NCBI GenBank assembly: GCA_944389865.1 | Contig: CALXNX010000009.1 | Span: 1 to 61,066, forward strand | DNA from: an uncultured Succinivibrionaceae bacterium | GTDB taxonomy: Bacteria > Pseudomonadota > Gammaproteobacteria > Enterobacterales > Succinivibrionaceae | Length of the DNA stretch: 61,066 nt | Direction: 5' to 3' | Shown here: positions 16,887-25,987 of the stretch, piece by piece | How positions within the stretch are numbered: the stretch's first letter is position 1 | Layout of the letters: each line of letters opens with the position of its first letter | Notes under the pieces: model-generated | What the model saw: the letters and a program-made list of their open reading frames with translations, nothing else | Database searches by the model: none | What the model was told of the DNA's origin: nothing | Position numbers and translations under genes: made by a program

Positions 16887-19265
16887 CTAAATAAACAGCA
16901 GACACAGCCGATAGATGGCAAAGGCGCAGATCCACGCCACGATAAGCTGCGTCAGGGCAATCTGAATGGCCCAGCGCCATGACAGCTCGCGCTTAATGGT
17001 AGTCATCGCCGCCACGCACGGGGTATAGAGCAGGCAGAAGATTAAAAGCGACAGCGCCGACACTGGATCAAGGACGGTGCCGATGCCGCCGATCCCGCCT
17101 AAGGAATCTCCGGCAAAGAGCAGCGATAAAGTCGATACCACGCTCTCTTTGGCCATGAAGCCTGAGATAAGCGCGGTGACAATGCGCCAGTCTCCAAAGC
17201 CTAAGGGGGCAAACAGCGGCGCCAGCCCCTCGGCGGCGGCGGCTAAAATGCTGTGCTCCGCCGCCGTCACCAATTCGAGCTTAAAGTCAAAATTCTGCAG
17301 GAACCAGATCACGATGGTGGCCACAAAGATAATGGTAAAGGCGCGCTCTAAGAAGTCCTTGGCCTTATCCCAGAGCAGCTGCAGTACATTTTTGGCACTG
17401 GGCATGCGGTAATTGGGCAGCTCCATGACAAAGGGCACCGCCTCGCCTTTAAAGCCGGTGGAGCGCAGCAGCAGGGCGGCGATCACGCCGATGCCTAAGG
17501 CAAAGAAGTACAGGGCGGTCATGATGAGTCCGCCTTCTCCCGGGAAGAAGGCGGCGGTAAAGAAGCCGTAAATGGGCAGCTTAGCCGAGCAGCTCATAAA
17601 GGGCGTGAGCAGGACGGTAAGGCGGCGGTCGCGGGCTGAGGGCAGCGTGCGGCAGGCCATTACGGCCGGGACGGTGCAGCCGAAGCCTATCAGCATCGGC
17701 ACAATGGAGCGGCCGGACAGGCCGATCTTGCGCAGAAGCTTATCCATTACAAAGGCGATGCGCGCCATGTAGCCGGTATCTTCCAGAAGCGACAGGAAAA
17801 AGAACAGTGTGACGATGATGGGCAGAAAGCTTAATACCGTGCCTATGCCGCTGAAGACCGCGTCAATTATCAGCGAATGGATAGTCGGCGCGATCTGCCA
17901 GGCGGTCAGGGCTCGATCCGTGATCTGCGCCAGTGCCGTGATGCCGTCCTCGAGGAGCCCCTGGAAGAAGGCGCCGATGACGTTGAAGGTCAGGAAGAAT
18001 ACCAGGGCCATGATGAGCGCAAAGGCCGGAATAGCGGTAAAGCGCCCGGTCAGCACCTTATCGATATTAACTGAGCGCTTATGCTCTACGCTCTCCTGCG
18101 GCTTGACCACAGTTTTATCGACAAGGCGTTCAATAAAGGTAAAGCGCATATCGGCAATGGCTGCAGAGCGATCCAGACCGCGCTCCTGCTCCATCTGCAC
18201 GATGATATGCTCAATCATCTCCTTCTCGTTCTGCTCTAAATGCAGGGCGTCGGCAATACTCTGATCGCCTTCGGCAAGCTTGGTGGCGGCAAAGCGCACC
18301 GGCAGGCCGGCGCGCTCACAGTGATCGGCAATTAAGTGCATGATGGCGTGCAGACAGCGGTGCACCGCCCCGCCGTAATCGCTTTCCTCGCAGAAATCAC
18401 TGCGCGCCGGAGTCTCCTGATAATGAGCCACGTGTACGGCATGGCGGATCAGCTCGTCCACGCCTTCATTTTTGGCCGCGGCGATCGGCACTACCGGGAT
18501 GCCTAAGAGATCTTCCATTTCATTGAGGCGCACCGCGCCGCCGTTGCGGTGCAGCTCATCCATCATATTGAGGGCCAGCACCATGGGGATGTTAAGCTCC
18601 ATCAGCTGCATGGTCAGGTACAGATTGCGCTCAATATTGGTAGCATCAACGATATTGATAATGCCCCTGGGGTGCGTCTTTAAGATGAATTCGCGGGTGA
18701 CGACTTCCTCAGCCGTATAGGGCGATAAGGAATAAATGCCCGGCAGATCGGTCACCTGTGCATTGGCAAAGCCGCGCACCTGTCCGGTCTTGCCGTCCAC
18801 GGTGACGCCCGGGAAATTGCCGACGTGCTGATTGGCTCCGGTGAGCTGATTGAAGAGGGTAGTCTTGCCGCAGTTTTGATTGCCGGCAAGCGCAAAGGTC
18901 AGTTTTTCATCCTCAGGCAGCGGATGTTCAGCCTCTCCGTGCTGATGATAGCGTCCGCCTTCACCCAAACCCGGATGGGCGACCGGGGTCAGCGGGGCAA
19001 GCTTAGGATGATGCGGCGCAGGGTGCGGGGAATCCGTGAGCAGATGCGCTTCAATATGCGCAGCGTCAGCAAGGCGCAGGGTGAGCTCATAGCCTTTGAC
19101 TTTAAGCTCCAGAGGATCGCCCATCGGGGCGAATTTAATTAAGGTGACCTCGCTGCCGGGAATGAGGCCCATATCTAAAAAGTGCTGGCGCAGCGAGCCG
19201 CTGCCGCCTACAGCGGCAACTTCGGCCCGCTGACCGGGTTTGAGATCGCGTAAGGTAAAGCTCAT
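16887..19265 (-). CDS. feoB: FeoA-FeoB fusion ferrous iron transporter
   Basis: Inner-membrane Fe(II) importer. Residues 1 to about 80 form a FeoA-type SH3-like domain (SFTLRDLKPGQRAEVAAVGG...GSEVTLIKF). A His-rich linker follows (HPAPHHPK, HPGLGEGGRYHQHGEAEH). The G domain has G1 GNQNCGKTT, switch region GNFPGVTV, G3 DLPGIYS and G4 NMMD. About ten membrane helices include the Gate motifs with conserved Cys (GFGCTVPAVMACR, PFMSCSAKLPIYGF). The ATG at 19265 starts at the FeoA domain; an upstream in-frame TTG is less likely. Fusion removes the need for a separate feoA. The small Cys-rich gene follows. Confidence 0.93.
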   Translation of the reverse strand: MSFTLRDLKPGQRAEVAAVGGSGSLRQHFLDMGLIPGSEVTLIKFAPMGDPLELKVKGYELTLRLADAAHIEAHLLTDSPHPAPHHPKLAPLTPVAHPGLGEGGRYHQHGEAEHPLPEDEKLTFALAGNQNCGKTTLFNQLTGANQHVGNFPGVTVDGKTGQVRGFANAQVTDLPGIYSLSPYTAEEVVTREFILKTHPRGIINIVDATNIERNLYLTMQLMELNIPMVLALNMMDELHRNGGAVRLNEMEDLLGIPVVPIAAAKNEGVDELIRHAVHVAHYQETPARSDFCEESDYGGAVHRCLHAIMHLIADHCERAGLPVRFAATKLAEGDQSIADALHLEQNEKEMIEHIIVQMEQERGLDRSAAIADMRFTFIERLVDKTVVKPQESVEHKRSVNIDKVLTGRFTAIPAFALIMALVFFLTFNVIGAFFQGLLEDGITALAQITDRALTAWQIAPTIHSLIIDAVFSGIGTVLSFLPIIVTLFFFLSLLEDTGYMARIAFVMDKLLRKIGLSGRSIVPMLIGFGCTVPAVMACRTLPSARDRRLTVLLTPFMSCSAKLPIYGFFTAAFFPGEGGLIMTALYFFALGIGVIAALLLRSTGFKGEAVPFVMELPNYRMPSAKNVLQLLWDKAKDFLERAFTIIFVATIVIWFLQNFDFKLELVTAAEHSILAAAAEGLAPLFAPLGFGDWRIVTALISGFMAKESVVSTLSLLFAGDSLGGIGGIGTVLDPVSALSLLIFCLLYTPCVAAMTTIKRELSWRWAIQIALTQLIVAWICAFAIYRLCLLFI

Positions 19266-19358
19266 AAGCGGTTGTGTTGATGTTTTTATCAGCAAAGTTT
19301 AATCTGCGCTATTGTAAAACAAATGGACAGATCTGCCGCGCGTGATCAATTACAGGGC

Positions 19359-20675
19359 TTAATTTTCCAGCATGTCCGCAGGCTGATAGGAGAAATTGGG
19401 CAGGATCTCATCGGCCCGGCCGCAGCTTGCCGCAGCTAAATACTGAGCGCGCAGGGCACAGCAGGGACAGCCGGGGGCATGCGCGGGCAGATGTCCGCGG
19501 TGGGTAGAGGTCAGGGGCAGATAAACCCCATTGCAGGGCAGCAGGCGCTCGGAGATGACATTTGCCTGACGCTGGCGCAGCGGGTAATGGGCCTGACAGC
19601 TGCACAGCGGCAGCTGATCATGGATAAAGTCTTTGATCACGGAAAGAAAGAATTTAAAGCTCGGGACCTTCTGCTGCCCGCCGCTGGTCAGCCACGGGAT
19701 GAAGCAGCTGAGCTTGAGCAGCGCGCGCATGCAGTGATAAGCGCCGGCGGCGGCGTAGAGATTGAGCGGCAGCTGCTGCGCCCGGGCTAAATGACTGTCC
19801 TCCGGGGCGGCATCGACTAAGCAGCACTGCAGGATGGCGTAGAAATTGAGCGCAGCGGTAGTAAGCGCAATCATCTCGGGGCGGGCGCTGTCTTTGCTTG
19901 ATCGGCAGATCCCCGAGTAGGCAAGAGGAGCAGGCGCGGCGGCACCGATGAGATGCTGCAGCGCAGCCGCAGAGCCCCAGTTTAAATTGGCAACAATGAA
20001 ATTGAGCGGCACGCCGCACTGCAGCAGAGCCGCACCTAAATGGGTCTTTAAGGCCGCAGGGGGCAGATCAAAGCAGGCAGACTCGGGCTGCCGCCAGTGC
20101 AGCAGCCGCTTTATCAAGGTAAAGATGGGACCCGGATCGCCAGTGGTGAAATCACAGAGCAGTAAAAACGGACTTAAGCAGTCAAGACGCAGTCTGGAGT
20201 TGAGCTCCAGACGCTCGCTTTCTGAGGCAAAAAGACAGCTGACATCGCCGCGCTGCAGCAGGGCGGGCAGATCGCAGGGCATCGAGAGCATGCTTTCGCG
20301 GCGCTGATACTGCATGAAAAGGCAGGCCTCCCTGCGATCTTCCGGTCGGCGGAAAGCCTCATATTCCCCGCAGCTCAGGCGGTAGGAAATTTCGGCAAAA
20401 TGCTGCAGGAGCGCGGTGAGATTAAAATAGATAAACTGCTCTAACTGTTTTACATGCAGCCTGCCGGGAAGGGGCGGCAGCATGGCGCGCTCAGCTGATG
20501 TCAAGCAGCAGTTTTCGGCTGTCAAATGCGGCCTTTGAGCCGTTAAGATCGGCTGCTGCGCAGCCGGAGCGTATACAGGCTGGGCCTGCAGTGCCGGCTG
20601 CTCGGCGGCAAGCGCGGGCTCCTGGGCGGCGATACAGCCTCCCGCAGCCCGTTTAAGTAAGGTGGCCCCAGGCAT
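19359..20675 (-). CDS. Cysteine-rich protein of unknown function (faint FlhC resemblance)
   Basis: A 438-residue protein with no family I can name with confidence. The start has AAGGAG 7 nt upstream. An N-terminal Ala/Gln/Pro-rich stretch (about 60 residues) is followed by a mostly helical body. The C-terminal third has a Cys pattern: CSC near residue 358 and CPCC near 410. From about residue 225, the segment LQCGVPLNFIVANLNWGS followed by IGAAAPAPLAYS resembles the LGARLxxLxxxTGLS...GxSPPKGxLPxS layout of the flagellar activator FlhC, whose zinc cysteines also lie near the C-terminus. This similarity is weak. It has no transmembrane segment or signal peptide. The feoB and flagellin genes are its neighbours. 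Confidence 0.5.
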   Translation of the reverse strand: MPGATLLKRAAGGCIAAQEPALAAEQPALQAQPVYAPAAQQPILTAQRPHLTAENCCLTSAERAMLPPLPGRLHVKQLEQFIYFNLTALLQHFAEISYRLSCGEYEAFRRPEDRREACLFMQYQRRESMLSMPCDLPALLQRGDVSCLFASESERLELNSRLRLDCLSPFLLLCDFTTGDPGPIFTLIKRLLHWRQPESACFDLPPAALKTHLGAALLQCGVPLNFIVANLNWGSAAALQHLIGAAAPAPLAYSGICRSSKDSARPEMIALTTAALNFYAILQCCLVDAAPEDSHLARAQQLPLNLYAAAGAYHCMRALLKLSCFIPWLTSGGQQKVPSFKFFLSVIKDFIHDQLPLCSCQAHYPLRQRQANVISERLLPCNGVYLPLTSTHRGHLPAHAPGCPCCALRAQYLAAASCGRADEILPNFSYQPADMLEN

Positions 20676-21008
20676 AAAAGTGCTCCTTTTATGAAATATG
20701 ACAGCGCAAATGCAGTAAATCTGTCGACTGCCGCGTCTTTACACTGTACATTTACCGTCCGGGGTAAAAATTTAGCAACGCGCGATTCATCAGGTGGAAG
20801 CGTAAGCGCCGGCTGTGCGTGCATTATGAGCATATCCGCCTAAAAAATAGCATTATTCCAAATCGTAAAAATCTAATGTTGAAATATTCTAAAAAGTTAT
20901 GTTTTGTTTTGGTGCAAAAGTTATCCTATGCTGGGATATGGAGTTTAGGATAAGTACACCGTAATGCAGGATAAGGTATGCAGCAGACTTTTAGTGCGGA
21001 TGCGGTGC
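20676..21008. other. AT-rich intergenic region with AGGATAA repeats
   Basis: No gene is supported here. It holds the promoter side of the Cys-rich gene and an AT-rich core (about 20830-20960). TTATCCTA (20921-20928) and TAGGATAA (20946-20953) form an 8-bp inverted repeat, and a third AGGATAA is at 20968-20974. These could be a regulator site; the regulator is unknown. Confidence 0.4.
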
Positions 21009-21042
21009 TGAAAATAAAAAGCCGCGCCGGGAAAGGCGCGGC
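21009..21042 (-). terminator. Rho-independent terminator of crp-fabA
   Basis: Perfect 8-bp stem GCCGCGCC / GGCGCGGC with loop GGGAAA, followed on the minus strand by TTTTTATTTT. It lies 34 nt after the fabA stop. Confidence 0.9.
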
Positions 21043-21075
21043 CGAGTTGTCTTTTAGAGAATTTCTAAGCCAGGC

Positions 21076-21603
21076 TTACTTGTGCGAGGGCACTAGGCCT
21101 ACCTGCAGATCTTCTGCGGTATAGATATGCTTGCCGTCAGCAAAGACCTTGCCGTCAGCAACTCCCATGATGAGCGCGCCGCGCTCAATAATGCGCTTGA
21201 TATCGATGACGTATTCAACGAGCTTAGTGGAGTCTAAAACCTCGCCCTTGAACTTGACGCGGGAGACCCCTAAAGCTCGGCCCTTGCCGGGGCCGCCGCG
21301 CCAGCCTAAGAAGAAGCCCACTAACTGCCACATGGCATCGAGGCCCAGGCAGCCGGGCATTACCGGATCGCCGGGAAAGTGGCAGGCAAAGAACCATAAA
21401 TCAGGATTGATGTCGAGCTCGGCCTTGATTTCCCCTAAGCCGTACTGGCCGCCGTCAGCGGTGATGCTGGTGATGCGGTCGAACATCAGCATATTGGGGG
21501 CAGGAAGCTGCGAATTGCCCGGTCCGAAAAGCTCGCCGCGCGAGCAGGCTAATAAATCGTCCTTGGTAAAAGAGTGAATACCGCGCTCTAACAATGAGGC
21601 CAT
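21076..21603 (-). CDS. fabA: 3-hydroxydecanoyl-ACP dehydratase/isomerase
   Basis: It dehydrates 3-hydroxyacyl-ACP and isomerises the C10 product to the cis-3 form, starting unsaturated fatty-acid synthesis. The hot-dog fold active site [10 protein letters not shown] carries His75, and the partner Asp89 is in GLDAMWQ; both are shifted by four from E. coli (His71/Asp85 in mature numbering). Length is 175 residues (E. coli 172). It follows crp by 9 nt and ends with a strong terminator, so crp-fabA is an operon. FabA supports the gammaproteobacterial assignment. No FabB lies in the window. Confidence 0.96.
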   Translation of the reverse strand: MASLLERGIHSFTKDDLLACSRGELFGPGNSQLPAPNMLMFDRITSITADGGQYGLGEIKAELDINPDLWFFACHFPGDPVMPGCLGLDAMWQLVGFFLGWRGGPGKGRALGVSRVKFKGEVLDSTKLVEYVIDIKRIIERGALIMGVADGKVFADGKHIYTAEDLQVGLVPSHK

Positions 21604-21612
21604 GACTGCTCC

Positions 21613-22263
21613 TTATCTGGTGCCGTAAACCACGATGGTCTTGCCGTGGGCTGAAATTAAATGATCTTCTTCCATCATCTTGAGGATGCGTCCCACGGTC
21701 TCGCGGGAGCAGCCTACGATCTGTCCGATTTCCTGGCGGGTGATCTTGATCTGCATGCCGTCCGGGTGGGTCATGGCTTCAGGCTGATGGGCCAAATTCA
21801 CTAAGGTCTGAGCGATACGGCCGGTGACGTCTAAAAAGGCTAAATTGCCGACCTTGCTGGACGTTGAGGCCAGACGACGCGCCAGCTGCGCCGACAGACG
21901 CATCAGAATTTCGGGATTTACCTGTACCAGCTGCTTGAACTTACTGTAGGACACTTCAGCAACTTCACACTGACCCTTAGCGCGCACCCAGGCTGAGCGG
22001 GTCGGGGTCTCGGTCTGATCGAACAGGCCGACCTCGCCGATGAAATCGCCCTGATTTAAATAGGTCAGGATCATCTCGCGGCCGTCAGGATCTTTAATCA
22101 GGACCACAGCGGAGCCTTTTACCATGTAGTACAGGGTCTCGGCTTTTTCGCCGGCATGAATAATAGTGGTTTTGGCGGGGTACTTATGAATATGGCATTG
22201 GCTGATAAACCAGCTGATGGTACTGTCAGCCTGAGGTTTATTGATTATAGAAGATGTACTCAT
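21613..22263 (-). CDS. crp: cAMP receptor protein (CRP)
   Basis: A 216-residue global regulator. The cyclic-nucleotide domain contains [19 protein letters not shown] and [11 protein letters not shown] with the cAMP-binding Glu and Arg region ([10 protein letters not shown]). The [28 protein letters not shown] near residues 175-200 keeps the DNA-contacting R-E-x-x-G-R pattern of E. coli CRP. It is close to E. coli CRP throughout, so the same TGTGA-N6-TCACA target is expected. Matching palindromes occur in this window at 38127 and 48786. It is the first gene of the crp-fabA pair. Confidence 0.95.
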   Translation of the reverse strand: MSTSSIINKPQADSTISWFISQCHIHKYPAKTTIIHAGEKAETLYYMVKGSAVVLIKDPDGREMILTYLNQGDFIGEVGLFDQTETPTRSAWVRAKGQCEVAEVSYSKFKQLVQVNPEILMRLSAQLARRLASTSSKVGNLAFLDVTGRIAQTLVNLAHQPEAMTHPDGMQIKITRQEIGQIVGCSRETVGRILKMMEEDHLISAHGKTIVVYGTR

Positions 22264-22464
22264 ATAATTGCGCCTTAATGCTGTCTATACGGCAGTTTCA
22301 AAAATCTTGTGCAAATAATAACAGGTCTCACCGGGCCTTTAAAGGGTCAAACTGCAATTTGCGTGCATGAGGATTAAGCGCACCGCCGCAGAAATCAGCG
22401 CTTGCAGAAAAAACTCAGATGCCTGATGATCACCAGACTAAGACAAATGGAGATAAAGGACCTT

Positions 22465-23073
22465 ATGACTGCAGCCGCCGATGACAGTGAAAACAGCATT
22501 TCAAGTCCCCTGACTGCCGCGCGCCTGCGCCTGAGCAAAGTGGCGCAGTTTATCAGTGCGCCGGAAGACAGCGCTCAGGTCAGCGCTCGCGGACAGCTGC
22601 TCCTGCGGCAGGCGCACCGCATATTGATGCAGTGGCTGGAGCGGCGCAGCGGCATGATTTCACCTAAGCCTGCGCATGAGTTTACCGTAAGCGAGCAGGA
22701 TTATTTGACCGCCTGTCTGTTGCTGCTCAAGACCTTGATCTTTGCGGCCCGGGCGGACGGGCGCATCGATGAGTTTGAGCACAGCTCGCTGTACGCCGTT
22801 TACCGGCGCTTATGCGCGCAAATGGATGCAGCGGGCTTGGTCGATGAGCTGTTGACCGCCGATCCTGAGGTGCAGAGCATTGCAGATGACGTGCGCTATC
22901 CTGAGGAGGCGCTGGATATTTATCTGCTCTCCTCCTTAATTACTGCGGGCGATCACTTCCTGGAGCAGAACTATTTGGAAGGACTCGCCGCTGCGCTGCG
23001 CATTGCCCCCAGTCAGCGCCGGGATTTAGATGCCGGGGCCGCCCGGCTGCTTGAGCAGAGCGCGCCGGCATAA
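22465..23073 (+). CDS. TerB-like (DUF533/YebE-related) protein
   Basis: A 202-residue predicted cytoplasmic protein. The segment LLLKTLIFAARADGRIDEFEHSSLYAVYRRL followed by an acidic helical C-terminus matches the TerB-like domain found in DUF533 (YebE) proteins. Unlike E. coli YebE, I see no transmembrane segment. The start is the ATG at 22465 with AAAGGA just upstream; earlier in-frame TTG and ATG codons lack a ribosome site. The function is unknown. It is divergent from crp. Confidence 0.6.
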   Translation: MTAAADDSENSISSPLTAARLRLSKVAQFISAPEDSAQVSARGQLLLRQAHRILMQWLERRSGMISPKPAHEFTVSEQDYLTACLLLLKTLIFAARADGRIDEFEHSSLYAVYRRLCAQMDAAGLVDELLTADPEVQSIADDVRYPEEALDIYLLSSLITAGDHFLEQNYLEGLAAALRIAPSQRRDLDAGAARLLEQSAPA

Positions 23074-23130
23074 ATTCGCCTTGCAGGCCGCAATGGCGCG
23101 TTTTATTTTGTTTTTGTGCGCTGCGGCGGC

Positions 23131-23160
23131 TTACCAAAGTACAAGCCTTAGTATTATAAT
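23131..23160 (+). promoter_or_regulatory. Promoter of the NifU-like/GGGtGRT pair
   Basis: Perfect TATAAT at 23155-23160 and TTACCA (4 of 6 consensus) at 23131-23136, with an 18-nt spacer. The leader would be about 95 nt. The two genes downstream use strongly biased codons, consistent with high expression. Confidence 0.6.
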
Positions 23161-23259
23161 CAGCTCTGCTTTTAGTAGTTTTCAGTATTAGTAAAAGCAA
23201 TGCAAGGACGGCAGTACTGCCGAGGTAATTCAAGAATTAATAGCAATTAGGTACCACCA

Positions 23260-23958
23260 ATGATCTATTCAAAAGAAGTAGAGCAGATGTGCCCGGTCAC
23301 CAAGGGTGCATATCACGGTCCTGCTCCTATCCCTGAAGAGGGCAAGTGGGTTCAAGCTAAAGAAATCAAAGATATCAGCGGTTTGACTCACGGCGTGGGC
23401 TGGTGTGCTCCGCAGCAGGGCGCATGCAAGCTGACCTTAAACGTCAAGGACGGCGTGATCGAGGAGTGCTTGGTCGAGACCTTAGGCTGCACCGGCATGA
23501 CTCACTCTGCCGCTATGGCCTCTGAAATTCTGCCGGGCAAGACCATTCTGGAGGCCTTAAACACTGACTTAGTGTGCGATGCCATCAACACCGCCATGCG
23601 CGAGCTGTTCCTGCAGATCGTTTACGGCCGTACCCAGACTGCATTCTCCGAGGGCGGCCTGCCTATCGGCGCCTCCTTAGAGGATCTGGGCAAGAACCTG
23701 CGCAGCCAGGTAGGCACTATGTTCGGTACCAAGGCCAAGGGCACCCGCTACTTAGAGATGACCGAAGGCTATGTTACCCGTCTGGCCTTAAATGACAACA
23801 ATGAGGTCATCGGCTACGAGTTCGTCAACTTAGGCAAGCTTATTGACACCTTAAAGGCCAACCCGGAGTTAAAGGGCTCTGAGGCTATTGCCAAGGTTCG
23901 CGGTCACTACGGCCAGTTCGATAATGCGGCCAAGTACATTGATCCGAGAAAAGAGTAA
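23260..23958 (+). CDS. NifU N-terminal-like iron-sulfur scaffold protein
   Basis: A 232-residue protein related to the IscU/NifU scaffold. Cys residues are at CPVTKG (N-terminal), GWCAPQQGACKLTLNV and CLVETLGCTGMTHSAAMASEILPGKT; the last resembles the scaffold motif around its Cys ligand. It lies 14 nt before the GGGtGRT gene, a pairing I recognise from anaerobic bacteria, where the two are annotated as a conserved unit without known function. It is not part of an isc, suf or nif cluster here. The likely role is Fe-S handling linked to the partner protein (inference). Confidence 0.8.
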   Translation: MIYSKEVEQMCPVTKGAYHGPAPIPEEGKWVQAKEIKDISGLTHGVGWCAPQQGACKLTLNVKDGVIEECLVETLGCTGMTHSAAMASEILPGKTILEALNTDLVCDAINTAMRELFLQIVYGRTQTAFSEGGLPIGASLEDLGKNLRSQVGTMFGTKAKGTRYLEMTEGYVTRLALNDNNEVIGYEFVNLGKLIDTLKANPELKGSEAIAKVRGHYGQFDNAAKYIDPRKE

Positions 23959-23972
23959 GAGGTGTACAGGAA

Positions 23973-24974
23973 ATGGCATTATTTGAAAGCTATGAGCGTC
24001 GCATTGACAAAGTCAACGCTGCATTAAAGGAATATGGCATCGGCTCTGTGGAAGAGGCGATGGAAGTCTGCAAGCAGTACGGCCTCAACCCCTACAACAT
24101 GGTGCGTGAGATTCAGCCGATTGCTTTCGAGAACGCCTGCTGGGCTTACACCGTAGGTGCCGCTATTGCCTTAAAGAAGGGCTGCAGAACTGCCGCTGAG
24201 GCCGCTGAGGCCATCGGCATCGGCCTGCAGGCTTTCTGCATCCCGGGCTCTGTGGCTGAGGATCGCAAGGTCGGTTTAGGCCACGGCAATTTAGGCGCCA
24301 TGCTGCTGCGCGATGAGACTAAGTGCTTCTGCTTCCTGGCAGGTCACGAGTCCTTCGCGGCTGCTGAAGGCGCTATCGGCATCGTGCGCAATGCCAACAA
24401 GGCCCGCAGGACTCCGTTGCGCGTGATCTTAAATGGTCTGGGCAAGGATGCTGCACAGATCATTTCCCGCATCAACGGCTTCACCTATGTGCAGACCAAG
24501 TTCGACTACTACACCTCCGAGCTGAACATCGTCAAGGAGATTGCTTACTCCAACGGCGAGCGCGCTGCTGTCCGCTGCTACGGCGCTGACGACGTGCGTG
24601 AAGGCGTGGCTATTATGCATCATGAAGGCGTGGACGTCTCCATTACCGGCAACTCCACCAACCCGACCCGCTTCCAGCACCCGGTGGCTGCCACCTATAA
24701 GAAAGAGTGCTATGAGCTGGGCAAGAAGTACTTCTCCGTAGCCTCCGGCGGCGGTACCGGCCGTACTCTGCACCCGGACAACATGGCTGCCGGCCCTGCC
24801 TCCTACGGTATGACCGATACCATGGGCCGCATGCATTCCGATGCTCAGTTCGCCGGCTCCTCTTCTGTACCGGCTCACGTGGAGATGATGGGCTTCTTAG
24901 GTATGGGCAACAACCCGATGGTGGGTGCTACTGTAGCCGTCGCCGTGGCTGTGGCTCAGGCCTTAAACAAGTAA
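23973..24974 (+). CDS. GGGtGRT protein
   Basis: A 333-residue protein of the family named after its motif, seen here as ASGGGTGRTLHPDNM near residue 262. Other conserved stretches are GSVAEDRKVGLGHGNLGAMLL and NSTNPTRFQHPVAATYKKECYELGKKYFSV. It is cytoplasmic, has no signal peptide, and is rich in Gly and Ala. The family has no established activity; the phosphate-loop-like Gly motif suggests binding of a phosphate or nucleotide ligand, which is inference. It is co-transcribed with the NifU-like gene and followed by a strong terminator. Confidence 0.88.
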   Translation: MALFESYERRIDKVNAALKEYGIGSVEEAMEVCKQYGLNPYNMVREIQPIAFENACWAYTVGAAIALKKGCRTAAEAAEAIGIGLQAFCIPGSVAEDRKVGLGHGNLGAMLLRDETKCFCFLAGHESFAAAEGAIGIVRNANKARRTPLRVILNGLGKDAAQIISRINGFTYVQTKFDYYTSELNIVKEIAYSNGERAAVRCYGADDVREGVAIMHHEGVDVSITGNSTNPTRFQHPVAATYKKECYELGKKYFSVASGGGTGRTLHPDNMAAGPASYGMTDTMGRMHSDAQFAGSSSVPAHVEMMGFLGMGNNPMVGATVAVAVAVAQALNK

Positions 24975-25021
24975 GCTGCTGGCTGAAAGTTTGACCTCGT
25001 TGTTATGAGGTCTTGATAAAG

Positions 25022-25052
25022 GGCAGGCTCTGGGGCCTGCCTTTTACTTTTT
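25022..25052 (+). terminator. Rho-independent terminator of the GGGtGRT operon
   Basis: Stem GGCAGGC / GCCTGCC (25022-25041) with a 6-nt loop, then TTTTACTTTTT. A second small hairpin, GACCTC / GAGGTC, precedes it at 24993-25012. Confidence 0.9.
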
Positions 25053-25053
25053 C

Positions 25054-25950
25054 TTACTGACTCTGCAGTCCGCAGGTCAGCTCCATCTTTACCTGCTGCA
25101 CAAAGGCCCGGCATAAGGGACTGGCGTAGACCGCTGAGGTCCACACCAAGTGCAGCTGCGCATCTAAGACCGGATAAAGCGGCAGCGCCTTGTAGTGATC
25201 TGCACGTGCAGGACAGATCAAGACCGCCAGCGTCAGCAGCGGCAGCCGCCCCTGTCTGGCAAAGATATAGGCGTTGTAAGGCAGACTGTAGGATCCGGCC
25301 GGCAGCAGCTTTTCTTTAAACGGCCCCAGCCAGCCGGCAAATTCATTGTTATGCAGCGACTGCGCCGACAGCACCACCGGCAGGTCGGCAAAATCCTGCG
25401 GCTCAATGCGCTCCTTCTGCGCTAAAGCATGCTCCTCCGGCACCCACAGAACCCACGGATCGCGCTGCGGCAGAATTAAGTGATAGTACTCCGCGGCCTT
25501 AGGGGAGGCGATGAGAATGCCGAAGTCAGCAAGGCCGCTGTTAAGCGCCGTGGTGACGTCAAATTCATTGCCGCTTTTCAAGGCAAAGCGGATGCGCGGC
25601 CAGCGCTCTTTTAATTTAAAGAAGGAGGCGGCCAAAAGCTCCACGGACGGACTTTCCCCGGCGGCGATGGTGATGGTGCCGGTGAGTTCGTCAGCCTCAG
25701 AAGAGATCTCCTGCTTAAAGTTTTCAAAATAATCGAGCATGCTCTCCGCGCGCTGGCGCAGCAGCTCGCCCTTAGCGGTAAGTGTCAGGGGCTTGCCGCG
25801 GACGATGAGCTGCTGACCAAGATCTTCTTCAAGCTCCTGCAGCGTGCGCGAGAGTGCAGGCTGGGAAATATGCAGCGCCTCAGCGGCGCGGGTGATGGTG
25901 CGCTCACGGGCTATGCCTAAAAAGCAGCGCAGATGCCTAAGTTCAATCAT
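25054..25950 (-). CDS. LysR-family transcriptional regulator
   Basis: A 298-residue LysR regulator. The N-terminal winged HTH reads MIELRHLRCFLGIARERTITRAAEALHISQPALSRTLQELEEDLG. A periplasmic-binding-protein-like effector domain follows. The family N-terminus fixes the start at 25950, although the frame is open for 33 more codons. It is divergent from an MFS exporter gene, 129 bp away, and probably controls it. A 6-bp inverted repeat of the LysR type lies between them. Confidence 0.88.
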   Translation of the reverse strand: MIELRHLRCFLGIARERTITRAAEALHISQPALSRTLQELEEDLGQQLIVRGKPLTLTAKGELLRQRAESMLDYFENFKQEISSEADELTGTITIAAGESPSVELLAASFFKLKERWPRIRFALKSGNEFDVTTALNSGLADFGILIASPKAAEYYHLILPQRDPWVLWVPEEHALAQKERIEPQDFADLPVVLSAQSLHNNEFAGWLGPFKEKLLPAGSYSLPYNAYIFARQGRLPLLTLAVLICPARADHYKALPLYPVLDAQLHLVWTSAVYASPLCRAFVQQVKMELTCGLQSQ

Positions 25951-25966
25951 GGAGATGATGTCGCTG

Positions 25967-25987
25967 ATTATGATTAGAACGCATAAT
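25967..25987. promoter_or_regulatory. Putative LysR operator
   Basis: Inverted repeat ATTATG / CATAAT separated by 9 bp, in the divergent gap just upstream of the LysR start. It fits the T-N11-A style of LysR sites. Confidence 0.5.

Noticed and set aside
19266..19358. FNR- or Fur-like site upstream of feoB (TTGAT...ATCA near 19277)
   Set aside because: The half-sites are 6 bp apart rather than 4, and no 19-bp Fur-like palindrome is visible.
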